Source of the DNA: Bacteroidales bacterium | GTDB taxonomy: Bacteria; Bacteroidota; Bacteroidia; Bacteroidales; UBA932 | Length of the DNA: 21,938 nt | Assembly (NCBI GenBank): GCA_024689525.1 | Contig: JAILDI010000081.1 | Span: forward strand, 1 to 21,938 | Direction of reading: 5' to 3' | Shown: positions 6,525 to 15,102 of the stretch, piece after piece | Numbering within the stretch: the first letter of the stretch is position 1 | Layout: every line of letters begins with the position of its first letter | Program-made: the position numbers and the translations under genes | Notes under the pieces: model-generated | Databases searched by the model: none | What the model was told of the DNA's origin: nothing | Seen by the model: only the letters and a program-made list of their open reading frames with translations

Positions 6525-9026
6525 CTATGCCTTGAACTTGAACGCAGCGACAGCCGAACCCAGCACAAGGAGCAGCAGCAGGATCGAGCAGGCCAGGGAA
6601 ATGTTGGCGCCGGTGCGATAGCTCTGCGGGGAAAATCGCATCACCAGCTCGTGGGAGCCGGCGGGCAGCAGGGCCGCGCGGAGCGTCCAGTCGGCACGCA
6701 TAACGCCGATTTCAATGCCGTCAACCGTGGCTTTCCAGCCGTTGGGATAATATATCTCGCTGAATACGGCAAGGCGGTTCACCTGGGCGTGATAGCGGTA
6801 GTGCAGCTCATTAGGGGTATAGGAGACCATCTCGATGTGGTCGTCCTCGCCGATGCCGTCGGGAATAGTGGCCATGTCGCGCCTTATGCCTTCCGAGAAA
6901 TCGGCCCCGATCACGGCGGAGCGGCTTAGATCCACGCTGCCAAGAAGCTTGATTTCATCGGCAGGAGTGTCCGCGGGAGTAATCCCGTTCACAAACCAGG
7001 CACTGCCGAGGGCCGCGGGGTTCACCACCGGCGGGAAATCGCCTGTCAGAATCACATATCGCGTATTCAGGGCGTTCAGAACCGGCGTTCCGGAGTTCAT
7101 GAAAGCCTCCACGTCCTCCACGGATTCAGCGCTGTTCAGAACGCCGTACAGGCCGTTGATTTCCTTGCTGAGGTACCTGTCGATGAGGTCCTGATAGCGC
7201 TGGAGCTTGGCGGGCGAATATCCGCCGATGCTCTTGTGCCGATACGACGGCACCGACGAGTTGAATACGTTCACGCTGAGGTCCAGCACCCTGTACGACG
7301 GGTCCTCATCGGCACAGATAATCTTGTCCACGGGCCTCTCCGCGAAGACTTTGTTGAAGTCGCGGGGCGTGGTGAAATGGTCGGCGTTGAGGTAGCGCCT
7401 GCCCACGACAAACAGATTCACGGCGATGAGGAAGCATATGCCGATGGCGGCGATGAGCTTGCGATTCGTCCCTTTGGACGGCATTGACGCCCACTGGAGC
7501 AATCCGCCGGTGGCCAGGATGAGGATGAACGAAGTGAAGGCATCGGCCTTGAGAAGCATACGCCTATCGGCCTTCAGGGCCTCCACGAGGGCGCTTTGCA
7601 TACCGGAGTCCGATGCGCTGCTGAAATTCCCCGCGATGCCCGGGAACAGCCAGCCCAGAGCGCAGAATATGGCGGTGATGCCGCCGGCTATCATCAGGCC
7701 TCTCTGCAATTGCTTCTTGTCGATGTCGCCCTTGACTATCCGGTCGAGCGTGAGGATACCCAGCAGGGGCACTGAAACCTGCAGGACCACCAGGGCCATC
7801 GACACAGAGCGGAACTTGTTATACAGAGGCAACACGTTGAAGCACAGCTTCGTGAATATCATGAAATGATTGCCCAGCGCCATAAACACGGCCACAAGGG
7901 TTGCCGCCAGCAGCCACCATTTTTCCTTGCGCTTGTACACGCATAAGCCCAGAATGAACAGGAATATGCTTATGGCTCCTATGTACATCGGCCCGGCCGT
8001 AAAGGGCTGGGGGCCCCAGTACATTGGCAGGGCCTTGGCGATTTCGCGTGTATTCTGACCGTTCCTGCGCAGGAGCTTGATGGTTTCCGACTTGTTGGGG
8101 TTCACCGCCTGGGACGACGAGCCACCGTTCCAGTTGGCTATCATCAGGTTTGGCAGCTCCTGCCAGCCGTAGCTCCAGGATGTGGCGTACGCCAGGTCCA
8201 GGCCGCCGGAATTCTCCGCCAGTTCGCTTCCGCCGCGCATCGTGTTGGGGGTGTACTTGGCCAGGGGCAGCAGCTTGTTGGCATTGGTGGCCGCACCCGC
8301 GAGGCCCAGCACCAGCAGGAGGGCCGATGTGAGCCAGAAGGCTTTCATGCGGTCCTTGTGTTTCACAAGCGCATCGACAAACAGCACCAGCGCGTAAATG
8401 AGTATCATCCCGGCCAGATAATAGGTTATCTGCTGATGGTTGGCCTTCACCTCAAGGCTCACCGCCAGGCCGAAAAGGGCCGATGCAAGCAGCGCCAGAG
8501 CCTTTTTGCCCTTGAAAGCGCTGCGGTACGCCCAGGCCAGCGCGGCCAGCACCCAAGGCATAAATGCTATCGCCTGCATCTTGGTATTGTGGCCCACCTG
8601 AATGATCTGGAAATTATATGAGCAGAATGCCACGGCTATAGCGCCGCCAACCGCTAAAGGCCAGCTCACGCCAAAGGCCAGGAACATCAGGAACGCGCCC
8701 AGAAGCGCCACGAACAGATACGTGGCCGGCCGCTTGCCCAACAGCAGCAAATCGTAAATTGGCTGCGTCAGGTCTCCTTTTTTAGGGGCCGATATGGCCG
8801 TGGTAGGCATTCCGCCGAACATCGAATCGCTCCAGTACGCCGGGTCCTCCGGATGCTGCTTGTTCCACTGGCTGGTCTCCTGCGCCATCCCGATGTACCC
8901 GGAGATGTCGCTCTGGTTGACAATCTTGCCGCCCAGGACCTGGGGGACGAAAGCGTAGCTGAGGATAATGAAAAACGCCACGATTCCCGCGGCTATGCCG
9001 ATGCTTTTAAGTAACTTCTTGTTCAT
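6525..9026 (-). CDS. YfhO-family polytopic membrane protein (GT-C-like)
   Basis: This encodes 833 residues. About 13 hydrophobic segments fill residues 10 to 540, a large extracytoplasmic domain covers about 560-800, and a last membrane segment ends at the C terminus (ANISLACSILLLLLVLGSA). The first loop contains QSDISGYIGMAQE and YWSDSMFGGMPT, blocks seen in YfhO proteins. In Firmicutes, YfhO modifies lipoteichoic acid sugars; the Bacteroidota members have the GT-C architecture but no assigned acceptor. The domain order is visible here, but a precise function cannot be stated. Start ATG 9026 has a TAAATTTG box only 6 bases upstream, so the transcript may be almost leaderless. It is divergent from rsmA and upstream of asd without an obvious terminator. 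Confidence 0.85.
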   Translation of the reverse strand: MNKKLLKSIGIAAGIVAFFIILSYAFVPQVLGGKIVNQSDISGYIGMAQETSQWNKQHPEDPAYWSDSMFGGMPTTAISAPKKGDLTQPIYDLLLLGKRPATYLFVALLGAFLMFLAFGVSWPLAVGGAIAVAFCSYNFQIIQVGHNTKMQAIAFMPWVLAALAWAYRSAFKGKKALALLASALFGLAVSLEVKANHQQITYYLAGMILIYALVLFVDALVKHKDRMKAFWLTSALLLVLGLAGAATNANKLLPLAKYTPNTMRGGSELAENSGGLDLAYATSWSYGWQELPNLMIANWNGGSSSQAVNPNKSETIKLLRRNGQNTREIAKALPMYWGPQPFTAGPMYIGAISIFLFILGLCVYKRKEKWWLLAATLVAVFMALGNHFMIFTKLCFNVLPLYNKFRSVSMALVVLQVSVPLLGILTLDRIVKGDIDKKQLQRGLMIAGGITAIFCALGWLFPGIAGNFSSASDSGMQSALVEALKADRRMLLKADAFTSFILILATGGLLQWASMPSKGTNRKLIAAIGICFLIAVNLFVVGRRYLNADHFTTPRDFNKVFAERPVDKIICADEDPSYRVLDLSVNVFNSSVPSYRHKSIGGYSPAKLQRYQDLIDRYLSKEINGLYGVLNSAESVEDVEAFMNSGTPVLNALNTRYVILTGDFPPVVNPAALGSAWFVNGITPADTPADEIKLLGSVDLSRSAVIGADFSEGIRRDMATIPDGIGEDDHIEMVSYTPNELHYRYHAQVNRLAVFSEIYYPNGWKATVDGIEIGVMRADWTLRAALLPAGSHELVMRFSPQSYRTGANISLACSILLLLLVLGSAVAAFKFKA

Positions 9027-9032
9027 AGACTA

Positions 9033-9040
9033 CAAATTTA
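9033..9040 (-). promoter_or_regulatory. Promoter -7 box of the YfhO-family gene
   Basis: TAAATTTG on the minus strand matches the consensus. Only 6 bases separate it from ATG 9026, predicting a very short or absent 5' leader. Confidence 0.5.
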
Positions 9041-9053
9041 GTCAATTATTTTG

Positions 9054-9061
9054 TATCTTCG
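9054..9061 (+). promoter_or_regulatory. Promoter -7 box of rsmA
   Basis: TATCTTCG on the plus strand is one base from TAnnTTTG and lies 7 bases before ATG 9069. This argues against the upstream in-frame TTG at 9051, which lies before the box, and predicts a near-leaderless mRNA. It is 13 bases from the oppositely directed box at 9033-9040. Confidence 0.5.
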
Positions 9062-9068
9062 CAACGTT

Positions 9069-9869
9069 ATGGAAGTTAGAGCAAAGAAAGCCCTGGGGCA
9101 GCATTTTTTGACGGACCAGAGAGTGGCCAAAGCCATTGTCGATGCGCTCGAGGCCGATGGCGTCGCTCCGGTCCTGGAAGTGGGCCCCGGGATGGGTGTC
9201 CTCACCCAGTATCTGCTGGAGCGGGACGACATCGACCTGAAGCTGGTGGAAATCGACGGGGAATCTGTCGATTATCTGCTCTCGCACTTCCCCGGCATGC
9301 AGGGCCGATTGCTCCAGGCCGATTTCCTCACGCTTCCGCTGGAGAGAATCTTCCCGGAGAAGTTCCGCATCATCGGCAACTTTCCTTATAATATATCGTC
9401 ACAGATTTTCTTCAAGATACTGGACCACAAGGACAGCGTTCCCCAGGTGGTGTGCATGATCCAGAAGGAAGTGGCGGAACGCCTGGCGGAAAAGCCCGGC
9501 AGCAAGACTTACGGCATCCTTTCCGTGCTCCTGCAGGCCTGGTACGACATCGAATACTTGTTCTCCGTGGGCTCCGGCTGCTTCGCGCCCCCGCCCAAGG
9601 TGGAGAGCGCGGTGATACGGTTAAGGCGGAACTCGCGTGTCGCTTTGGGCTGCGACGAAAAACTCTTCAAGACCGTGGTGAAAACCGCCTTCGGCCAGCG
9701 CCGCAAGATGATGCGCAACCCCCTGAAGCCCCTCGCCGCCGCCAAAGCCGCCCGCGAGGGCTGGAACGACGCCCGGCTCGCCGACTTCCTCGCGCAACCG
9801 GTGTTCACGTTGCGTCCTGAAGTCCTCTCCGTCGAAGACTTCATCGACCTTACAAACTTGCTCACATAG
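9069..9869 (+). CDS. rsmA: 16S rRNA (adenine1518-N6/adenine1519-N6)-dimethyltransferase
   Basis: This encodes 266 residues, the usual length of RsmA/KsgA. It dimethylates two adjacent adenosines in the 3' terminal helix of 16S rRNA, using S-adenosylmethionine, late in 30S assembly. Motifs: KALGQHFL at residues 7-14, SAM-binding VLEVGPGMGVLT (35-46), acidic EID (61-63) and catalytic NFPY (104-107) followed by NISSQIFFK. The C-terminal helical domain carries KTAFGQRRKMMRN. ATG 9069 is chosen because the family N terminus begins a few residues before KKALGQHF. A frame extension to TTG 9051 would start upstream of the probable promoter box. It converges on aspS across a large palindrome. Confidence 0.95.
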   Translation: MEVRAKKALGQHFLTDQRVAKAIVDALEADGVAPVLEVGPGMGVLTQYLLERDDIDLKLVEIDGESVDYLLSHFPGMQGRLLQADFLTLPLERIFPEKFRIIGNFPYNISSQIFFKILDHKDSVPQVVCMIQKEVAERLAEKPGSKTYGILSVLLQAWYDIEYLFSVGSGCFAPPPKVESAVIRLRRNSRVALGCDEKLFKTVVKTAFGQRRKMMRNPLKPLAAAKAAREGWNDARLADFLAQPVFTLRPEVLSVEDFIDLTNLLT

Positions 9870-9980
9870 GGCGTGAAATGTAACTCTCTGTGTGTCTGTT
9901 AATTATGAAAAATTAGGTGGGAGATTTTCCCACCTAATTTTTCATAAATCGCTAATTTTCAGCCCATTGCATTTCACGCC
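9870..9980. terminator. Nested palindrome between convergent rsmA and aspS; bidirectional terminator
   Basis: The outer arms GGCGTGAAATG (9870-9880) and CATTTCACGCC (9970-9980) are perfect 11-nt inverted repeats. The inner 20-bp perfect stem is 9903-9922 with 9928-9947 and a 5-nt loop; each arm ends in a run of five T on its own strand, next to CATAA. The left outer arm starts on the base after the rsmA stop, and the right one contains the aspS stop. The inner hairpin is a convincing bidirectional intrinsic terminator. Confidence 0.85.
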
Positions 9981-11746
9981 TCGGGAACAGGAGCCAAGGC
10001 AATCTGGAGCTCATCCAGCTGGCTCTGGTCGATGGCCGACGGGCTGTCGATCATCACGTCGCGTCCCTGGTTGTTCTTCGGGAAGGCGATGTAGTCGCGG
10101 ATGGTGTCCTGTCCGCCCATGAGGGCGCACACGCGGTCGAAGCCGAAGGCAAGGCCGCCGTGAGGCGGGGCGCCGAAGCGGAACGCGTTGATGATGAAGC
10201 CGAACTTGTATTCAGCCTCCTCCGGGCCAATGCCCAGCACCTCGAACATACGCTTCTGCATATCGGCATTGTGGATACGGATGGAGCCGCCGCCCAGTTC
10301 GGTGCCGTTGAGCACGAAGTCATAGGCATTGGCGCACACGCGCTCCAGATCCTCCTTGGCGTCGCTGTAGAACCACTTCTCGTGCTCAGGCTTGGGGGCG
10401 GTGAAGGGGTGGTGCATTGCGTAGAAACGGCCATCCTCGTCGCTCCATTCCAGCAAGGGGAAGTCCACGATCCACAGTGGAGCGAACTCCTTGGGGTTGC
10501 GGAGGCCAAGGCGGTTGCCCATCTCCAGGCGAAGGACGCCAAGCATGGTCTGCACCTTGCGCTTGTTGTCCCCGCTCATAACCAGGATAAGGTCGCCGGG
10601 CTGAGCTTCAGCAGCGGCTGCAATGCGTGCCAGATCGTCGGCACCGTAGAATTTGTCGATGGATGACTTAAAGCCATCGGCCTGGACGCGAATGTAAATA
10701 AGGCCCTTGGCACCCACCTGGGGGCGCTTTACCCATTCGGTGAGCTCGTCCACCTGCTTGCGGGTGTATTCCGCCGCGCCGGGAACGCAGATTGCGCCGA
10801 TGTATGCTGCGCCGTCAAGCACGCCGAAGCCCTTGCCCTTGGCAACGTCCGTGATTTCGTGGATCTTCATCCCGAAACGCACATCGGGTTTGTCCGAGCC
10901 GTAGCCGTCCATGGCGTCGTACCAGGTCATGCGGGGCAGCGGGTTGGGGATATCGACATTCAGGACAGTCTTGAACAGGGTGCGCATCATACCCTCGAAG
11001 GTGTTCAGCACGTCTTCCTGCTCCACGAAGGACATTTCGCAGTCGATCTGGGTGAATTCCGGCTGGCGGTCCGCGCGGAGGTCCTCGTCGCGGAAGCAGC
11101 GCACGATCTGGAAGTAGCGGTCATAGCCGGCTACCATCAGCAGCTGCTTGAAGGTCTGAGGGCTCTGCGGCAGGGCGTAGAACTCGCCGGGATTCATGCG
11201 CGAGGGCACCACGAAGTCGCGGGCTCCTTCCGGAGTGGACTTGATGAGGTAAGGGGTCTCGATCTCCATGAAGCCCTTGGCGTCCAGATAGTTGCGCACT
11301 TCGTGGGCAACCTTGTGGCGCAGCATAAGGGCGTTCTTCAGGGGATTGCGCCTGAGATCCAGGTAGCGGTACTTCATACGAAGGTCCTCACCGCCGTCGG
11401 ATTCGTCCTCGATGGTGAACGGGGGCACGGCGCTCTTGTTGAGCACGGTGATGTCGCTGAGCTTTATCTCGATGTCGCCCGTGGGCATCTTGGGGTTCTT
11501 TGCCTGGCGTTCGATAACCTCGCCGCGGGCCTGGATCACGAATTCGCGGCCCAGGGAAGTTGCGGCGTCGACCAGTGCGGCGGGAGCATCGGCCTCAACC
11601 ACCAGCTGGGTGATTCCATACCTGTCTCTAAGGTCGATGAACGTCATGCCGCCAAGCTTGCGTGCCTTCTGCACCCAGCCGGCCAGCGTGACCTGCTGCC
11701 CTACATTGCCAATGCGAAGTTCTCCGCAAGTGTTGGTTCTGTACAT
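9974..11746 (-). CDS. aspS: Aspartyl-tRNA synthetase, bacterial type
   Basis: This encodes 590 residues, the normal length for bacterial AspRS with the inserted GAD domain. It charges tRNA-Asp with aspartate using ATP in the cytoplasm. The N-terminal OB-fold anticodon domain occupies about 1-105 ([11 protein letters not shown]). Class II motif 1 is around 140-170 and motif 2 [14 protein letters not shown] is at 218-231. The GAD insertion covers about 290-400, motif 3 is GLAFGFDR near 530, and the typical C terminus is [16 protein letters not shown]. The ATG follows the EF-G2 stop after one base (TAA-A-ATG), so the two are probably one transcript. Transcription ends at the palindrome 9903-9947. 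Discriminating versus non-discriminating specificity cannot be read by eye. Confidence 0.97.
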   Translation of the reverse strand: MYRTNTCGELRIGNVGQQVTLAGWVQKARKLGGMTFIDLRDRYGITQLVVEADAPAALVDAATSLGREFVIQARGEVIERQAKNPKMPTGDIEIKLSDITVLNKSAVPPFTIEDESDGGEDLRMKYRYLDLRRNPLKNALMLRHKVAHEVRNYLDAKGFMEIETPYLIKSTPEGARDFVVPSRMNPGEFYALPQSPQTFKQLLMVAGYDRYFQIVRCFRDEDLRADRQPEFTQIDCEMSFVEQEDVLNTFEGMMRTLFKTVLNVDIPNPLPRMTWYDAMDGYGSDKPDVRFGMKIHEITDVAKGKGFGVLDGAAYIGAICVPGAAEYTRKQVDELTEWVKRPQVGAKGLIYIRVQADGFKSSIDKFYGADDLARIAAAAEAQPGDLILVMSGDNKRKVQTMLGVLRLEMGNRLGLRNPKEFAPLWIVDFPLLEWSDEDGRFYAMHHPFTAPKPEHEKWFYSDAKEDLERVCANAYDFVLNGTELGGGSIRIHNADMQKRMFEVLGIGPEEAEYKFGFIINAFRFGAPPHGGLAFGFDRVCALMGGQDTIRDYIAFPKNNQGRDVMIDSPSAIDQSQLDELQIALAPVPEA

Positions 11747-11747
11747 T

Positions 11748-13886
11748 TTAGTCTTCCTCCTGCTCCTGGGCGGCGTACTCTGCCAGAAGCTTGGTCTGCA
11801 CTTCGGCGGGAACCTGGACGTACTCCGCGAACTTCATCTGGAATGTTGCGCTGCCACCGGTGAGCGAGCTCAGGATGGTGGAGTAACGATAGAGTTCTGC
11901 GAGAGGAACGCGGGCGTGAAGAACGGTGAAACCTTTCTCCATATCCTGGTTCATGATCATACCGCGACGGGTGTTGAGGTCGCTCATACAAGGACCTACA
12001 TACTCGTTGGGAGTGAAGATGTCCACGTTGTAGATGGGTTCAAGGATCTTCGGACCTGCCTGGCGGAATGCCTCCTTGAAGGCGTTACGGCCGGCGATGA
12101 TGAACGCGATTTCCTTGGAGTCCACCGGGTGCATCTTACCGTCATAGACATACACGCGGATGTCACGTGCATAGGAACCGGTAAGAGGGCCTTCCTCCAT
12201 TTTGCTCTTGATACCCTTGAGGATAGCGGGCATGAAGGAAAGGTCGATGGAGCCACCCACGACGCAGTTGTAGAATTCAAGCTTGCCGCCCCACTCGAGG
12301 TCGGTGATGTCCTGGCTCTTGAAGTTGAACACGACATCCTTTCCGTCGATCTTGAAGTTGTGGGGTGCTTCCTGGCCTTCCACGTAAGGGCAGACCAGCA
12401 GATGTACCTCACCGAACTGGCCGGCGCCGCCGGACTGCTTCTTGTGACGGTACTGTGCGGTTGCAATCTTGGTGATGGTCTCGCGATAAGGAACCTTGGG
12501 AGCGTAGAGCTCAACATTCTGCTTGAACTCGTTGGTCACTCTCCACTTCACATAGTTGATGTGCTGCTCGCCCATACCGGAAAGGATGGTCTGGCGGAGT
12601 TCCTTGGAGTATTCCACGTTGATGGTGGGATCCTGTGCCGCGATCTTGTTGAGGGCGTCGCCAACCTTGGCCTCGTCGTTCTTGTCCACGGCCTTGATGG
12701 CTGTGCGGTACTTGAAGTCCGGGAATACCATGTGTACGATTGCCTCCACACCGGCCTGTGCAAGGGTAACGTCCGTCTTGCCGGCCTTGAGTTTCATGAC
12801 GCAACCGATGTCACCTGCGCTGATGGAGGCGACTTTCTCCTTCTTTGCACCAGCAACCGCGTAGATTGCGCTGAGACGCTCCGCGTTGCCCGTTTCAGGG
12901 TTCACGAGGTCTGCACCCTCGTTGAGTGTGCCGCTCATTACCTTGAAGTAGGACACGTCGCCGAGGTGCTGCTCAACGCTGGTCTTGAAGATGAACAGGG
13001 CGGTGGGACCTGCAGGGTTGCAGACGAGTTCGCCGCCGTCCACGGTCTTTTCCTTACGTCCTTCGGGTGAAGGGACGATGTGCACGAGGGCGTCCATAAG
13101 CCTGCGTACGCCGATGTTCTCCTTGGCGGAAACGCAGAACACTGGGATTGCGTCTCCCTTGAGCATCGCCAGGCGGAGGCCTTCCTTGATTTCATCGTCG
13201 GAAAGTTCCATGGTGTCGAAGAACTTCTCCATGAGTTCGTCGGAACCCTCGGCTGCCTTCTCCATAAGTTCGGCGCGGAGTTCTTCTGCCTCATCGGCAT
13301 AGGCGGCAGGGATGTCCTGCTCCTCGTTCTTGCGGTTGTAGAACTTCATGTTCACAACATCCACGAAGCCTTCCAGGCCGGGGCCGGGGTTCACGGGGAA
13401 CTGGCAGAGGATTGCCTTGCTGCCGAATTCCTCCTTGAGGGCGGCCTTCACGCCATCCCAGTTCGCCTTGTCGTGATCCATCTGGTTCACGGCGATGATC
13501 ATAGGGACGTTGTACTGGTCGGCATAGCGGGCGAACAGGGTTGTACCCACCTCGATGCCGGCGGTACCGTTCATCACCATAACGGCTGCCTCAACCACCT
13601 TGAAAGCGGAAAGTGCGCCGCCGGAGAAATCGTCGGAACCGGGAGCGTCGATGAAGTTGATCTTGTTGCCTTCGAACTCTGCGTAAAGCGGAGTGGCGTT
13701 GATGGACTTCTGGTTGGTCTGTTCGAACTCGGTGTTGTCGGAGACGGTGTTCTTGTCTTCCACGGAGCCGCGGCGGTCGATTACCTTGCCTTCGAAGAGC
13801 ATAGCCTCGGAGAGGGTGGTCTTACCGCAGCGTGATGCGCCGATAAGGACAACATTGCGGATGTTTTTGGTGCTGTAAGTTTTCAT
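11748..13886 (-). CDS. fusA2: Elongation factor G paralog (EF-G2 type) with degenerate GTPase motifs
   Basis: This encodes 712 residues with the five-domain layout of EF-G. The G domain retains a P-loop, GASRCGKTT (16-24). Catalytic features differ from canonical EF-G: the DTPGH motif is DAPGS (80-84), so the catalytic His is Ser84; switch I RGIT is replaced by KSIN (60-63); and NKxD is NQMD (134-137). Domain IV has [16 protein letters not shown], and domain V follows through [22 protein letters not shown]. This matches the EF-G2 paralogs of Bacteroides; the B. thetaiotaomicron protein is reported to support translation without GTPase activity. A housekeeping EF-G should be elsewhere in the genome. 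A perfect TTTG-N19-TATCTTTG promoter precedes it, and aspS follows after one base. Confidence 0.9.
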   Translation of the reverse strand: MKTYSTKNIRNVVLIGASRCGKTTLSEAMLFEGKVIDRRGSVEDKNTVSDNTEFEQTNQKSINATPLYAEFEGNKINFIDAPGSDDFSGGALSAFKVVEAAVMVMNGTAGIEVGTTLFARYADQYNVPMIIAVNQMDHDKANWDGVKAALKEEFGSKAILCQFPVNPGPGLEGFVDVVNMKFYNRKNEEQDIPAAYADEAEELRAELMEKAAEGSDELMEKFFDTMELSDDEIKEGLRLAMLKGDAIPVFCVSAKENIGVRRLMDALVHIVPSPEGRKEKTVDGGELVCNPAGPTALFIFKTSVEQHLGDVSYFKVMSGTLNEGADLVNPETGNAERLSAIYAVAGAKKEKVASISAGDIGCVMKLKAGKTDVTLAQAGVEAIVHMVFPDFKYRTAIKAVDKNDEAKVGDALNKIAAQDPTINVEYSKELRQTILSGMGEQHINYVKWRVTNEFKQNVELYAPKVPYRETITKIATAQYRHKKQSGGAGQFGEVHLLVCPYVEGQEAPHNFKIDGKDVVFNFKSQDITDLEWGGKLEFYNCVVGGSIDLSFMPAILKGIKSKMEEGPLTGSYARDIRVYVYDGKMHPVDSKEIAFIIAGRNAFKEAFRQAGPKILEPIYNVDIFTPNEYVGPCMSDLNTRRGMIMNQDMEKGFTVLHARVPLAELYRYSTILSSLTGGSATFQMKFAEYVQVPAEVQTKLLAEYAAQEQEED

Positions 13887-13925
13887 TTTTATGGTTAAAT
13901 TTTTATCGTCTTCCTATAAGGGGTG

Positions 13926-13956
13926 CAAAGATAAGGATTTTTCGTGCAAAAGCAAA
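13926..13956 (-). promoter_or_regulatory. Strong promoter of the EF-G2-aspS operon
   Basis: The minus strand shows TTTG (13953-13956), exactly 19 bases, then TATCTTTG (13926-13933). This is a full match to the Bacteroidota consensus TTTG-N19-TAnnTTTG. The leader to ATG 13886 is about 35 nt and A/T-rich. Confidence 0.8.
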
Positions 13957-13966
13957 ATTTACGTGG

Positions 13967-14581
13967 CTAAAACAGCGAAGGTTCCAGCTCTTTAACGTGG
14001 AAGCTCTTGCGATGCCAGGGCGTGTAACCGTACCTGCGGATTGCCTCGATGTGTTCCGGGGTGGGATATCCCATATTCCTGTCCCAGCCATACCGGGGGT
14101 ATTCCGCGGCTATTTTTCGCATAAAATCGTCCCTGTATGTCTTTGCCAGCACGGATGCAGCCGCGATGGACGCGTACGTTGCATCCCCGTGCACCACCGT
14201 CTGATAATCGTTGAAACCATATCTGTCGAAAGGGCGGAATTTGTTCCCGTCGACCAGAAGAAACTCCGGCGCCGGATCCAGCCTCAAGACAGCCCTCTGC
14301 ATACCGGTGACGCTGGCCCAGAGGATATTCAACTTGTCGATTTCCTCCGCGCTTACCTCCTCCACGGCCCAGGCCACAGCCTCCCGTTCGATTACGGGCC
14401 GCAGCTCTTCCCGGGCCTTTTCGCTCATCTGTTTGGAGTCGTTCAGAAGCGGGTGGAAGAAATCCGGCGGCAGGATCACTGCAGCGGCGAAAACAGGGCC
14501 GGCAAGAGGCCCCCGTCCGGCTTCGTCGCAGCCGGCTTCCAGGCGTTTGCGTGAGAGATATGGCTTGAGATCGGGCTTCAT
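13967..14581 (-). CDS. rnhB: Ribonuclease HII
   Basis: This encodes 204 residues, the standard length. RNase HII cleaves the RNA strand of RNA/DNA hybrids and initiates removal of single ribonucleotides from DNA. Active-site residues are visible: D19 and E20 in AGCDEAGRGPLAGP, the LLNDSKQM block, and the aspartate of HGDATYASIAAASVLAKTYRD. The C-terminal segment GWDRNMGYPTPEHIEAIRRYG is typical. The frame stays open upstream to 14818, but the family N terminus and the TATCTTTG box at 14587-14594 fix ATG 14581. The upstream in-frame ATG 14599 would precede the -7 box. The mRNA should be nearly leaderless. It shares its strand with the small HTH gene, from which a palindromic array separates it. 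Confidence 0.95.
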   Translation of the reverse strand: MKPDLKPYLSRKRLEAGCDEAGRGPLAGPVFAAAVILPPDFFHPLLNDSKQMSEKAREELRPVIEREAVAWAVEEVSAEEIDKLNILWASVTGMQRAVLRLDPAPEFLLVDGNKFRPFDRYGFNDYQTVVHGDATYASIAAASVLAKTYRDDFMRKIAAEYPRYGWDRNMGYPTPEHIEAIRRYGYTPWHRKSFHVKELEPSLF

Positions 14582-14586
14582 CGACC

Positions 14587-14594
14587 CAAAGATA
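14587..14594 (-). promoter_or_regulatory. Promoter -7 box of rnhB
   Basis: TATCTTTG on the minus strand is an exact TAnnTTTG match, 5 bases before ATG 14581. No clear -33 TTTG is present at the standard distance. The upstream promoter region runs into the array at 14614-14710. Confidence 0.55.
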
Positions 14595-14613
14595 CGCATT
14601 TTTCCGGTCCCTG

Positions 14614-14710
14614 TGACACCAGGTGCCGTTTGACCCCTGGTTTTTCGGGTGTCAAACAGCATTTTGGGCCATTTTTGACGTTTCACCCCTAGTTTTTTGG
14701 GGGTCAAACG
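14614..14710. repeat. Palindromic-arm array, locus 2 (52-nt period)
   Basis: GTTTGACCCCTGGTTTTT (14628-14645) repeats 52 nt later as GTTTCACCCCTAGTTTTT (14680-14697). Each is followed by the inverse arm: GTCAAAC at 14651-14657 and GGGGTCAAACG at 14700-14710. A further arm, TGACACC (14614-14620), can pair with GGTGTCA (14648-14654). The long spacer ATTTTGGGCCATTTTT (14661-14676) recurs in near-identical form in the arrays at 3.5 kb and 21.1 kb, where the arms are unrelated. It lies between the stop of the small HTH gene and the rnhB promoter. Confidence 0.75.
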
Positions 14711-14723
14711 ACACTCCCGCGCG

Positions 14724-14927
14724 TCAGTGTTGAAAATGGCGCTGACGGAGGGCCAGGAGGAGTTCGGGGCCGGTGTAGCCGAGCTCTGTCTGGAGGAGGG
14801 CGTTGAGCTGCGCTTCATCCGCGTGAAGGCGCTCGCATACGGAGGTAAAATCTAAGGTGTGGAGGTGGATCTCTTTTCTGTCGATGAGATTCCATAGGGC
14901 TTTGTACGATTTTTCTACGGTTTTCAT
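14724..14927 (-). CDS. 67-residue protein resembling an AraC-type HTH segment
   Basis: ATG 14927 gives MKTVEKSYKALWNLIDRKE at the N terminus. From about residue 24, LDFTSVCERLHADEAQLNALLQTELGYTGPELLLALR has the spacing of one AraC-type helix-turn-helix: a helix, LHADEAQLNALLQTELG as turn plus recognition-like helix, then a GYTGPELL tail. AraC proteins carry two such motifs plus an effector domain; here only one is present. It could be a small DNA-binding protein or a free-standing adaptor; the function is unknown. An in-frame ATG at 14975 is discarded because a TTGA-N19-TAGCTTTG promoter (14945-14975) lies between the two starts. It is followed by the array at 14614-14710 and then rnhB. Confidence 0.7.
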   Translation of the reverse strand: MKTVEKSYKALWNLIDRKEIHLHTLDFTSVCERLHADEAQLNALLQTELGYTGPELLLALRQRHFQH

Positions 14928-14944
14928 AACACAAATATTTTCGG

Positions 14945-14975
14945 CAAAGCTATACACAGCCCGCCGAAATGTCAA
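14945..14975 (-). promoter_or_regulatory. Promoter of the small HTH-like gene
   Basis: The minus strand shows TTGA (14972-14975), 19 bases, then TAGCTTTG (14945-14952), which matches TAnnTTTG. The leader to ATG 14927 would be about 10-12 nt. The match supports the short 67-residue form of the protein. Confidence 0.65.
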
Positions 14976-15054
14976 GACCCGATTTACATCGGGGTGCAGA
15001 AATTTATGTTTTTTATGTCTTTTTGCATATGTTTTTTAATAATGTACGATTTTT

Positions 15055-15069
15055 CTTTACAATGTAAAG
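15055..15069. promoter_or_regulatory. Candidate operator for the XRE regulator
   Basis: CTTTACA-A-TGTAAAG is a perfect 15-nt palindrome 34 bases upstream of the XRE gene's -7 box. A half copy, CTTTACATA (15096-15104), overlaps that -7 box. This arrangement fits autorepression by a dimeric XRE protein. Binding is inferred, not shown. Confidence 0.45.
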
Positions 15070-15102
15070 ATTTCTTATACCCGTTTCGGATTGTGCTTTA
15101 CA

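Noticed and set aside
10859..11863. 334-codon plus-strand frame opposite aspS
   Set aside because: Antisense shadow of aspS without recognisable domain.
11412..13070. 552-codon plus-strand frame opposite EF-G2 and aspS
   Set aside because: It crosses the junction of two firmly identified genes on the other strand, lacks a promoter or motif, and has the composition of an antisense shadow.
14582..14818. N-terminal extension of RNase HII to 14818
   Set aside because: The extension runs through the palindromic array and promoter, and across the coding region of the small HTH gene in another frame. The family N terminus begins at ATG 14581.
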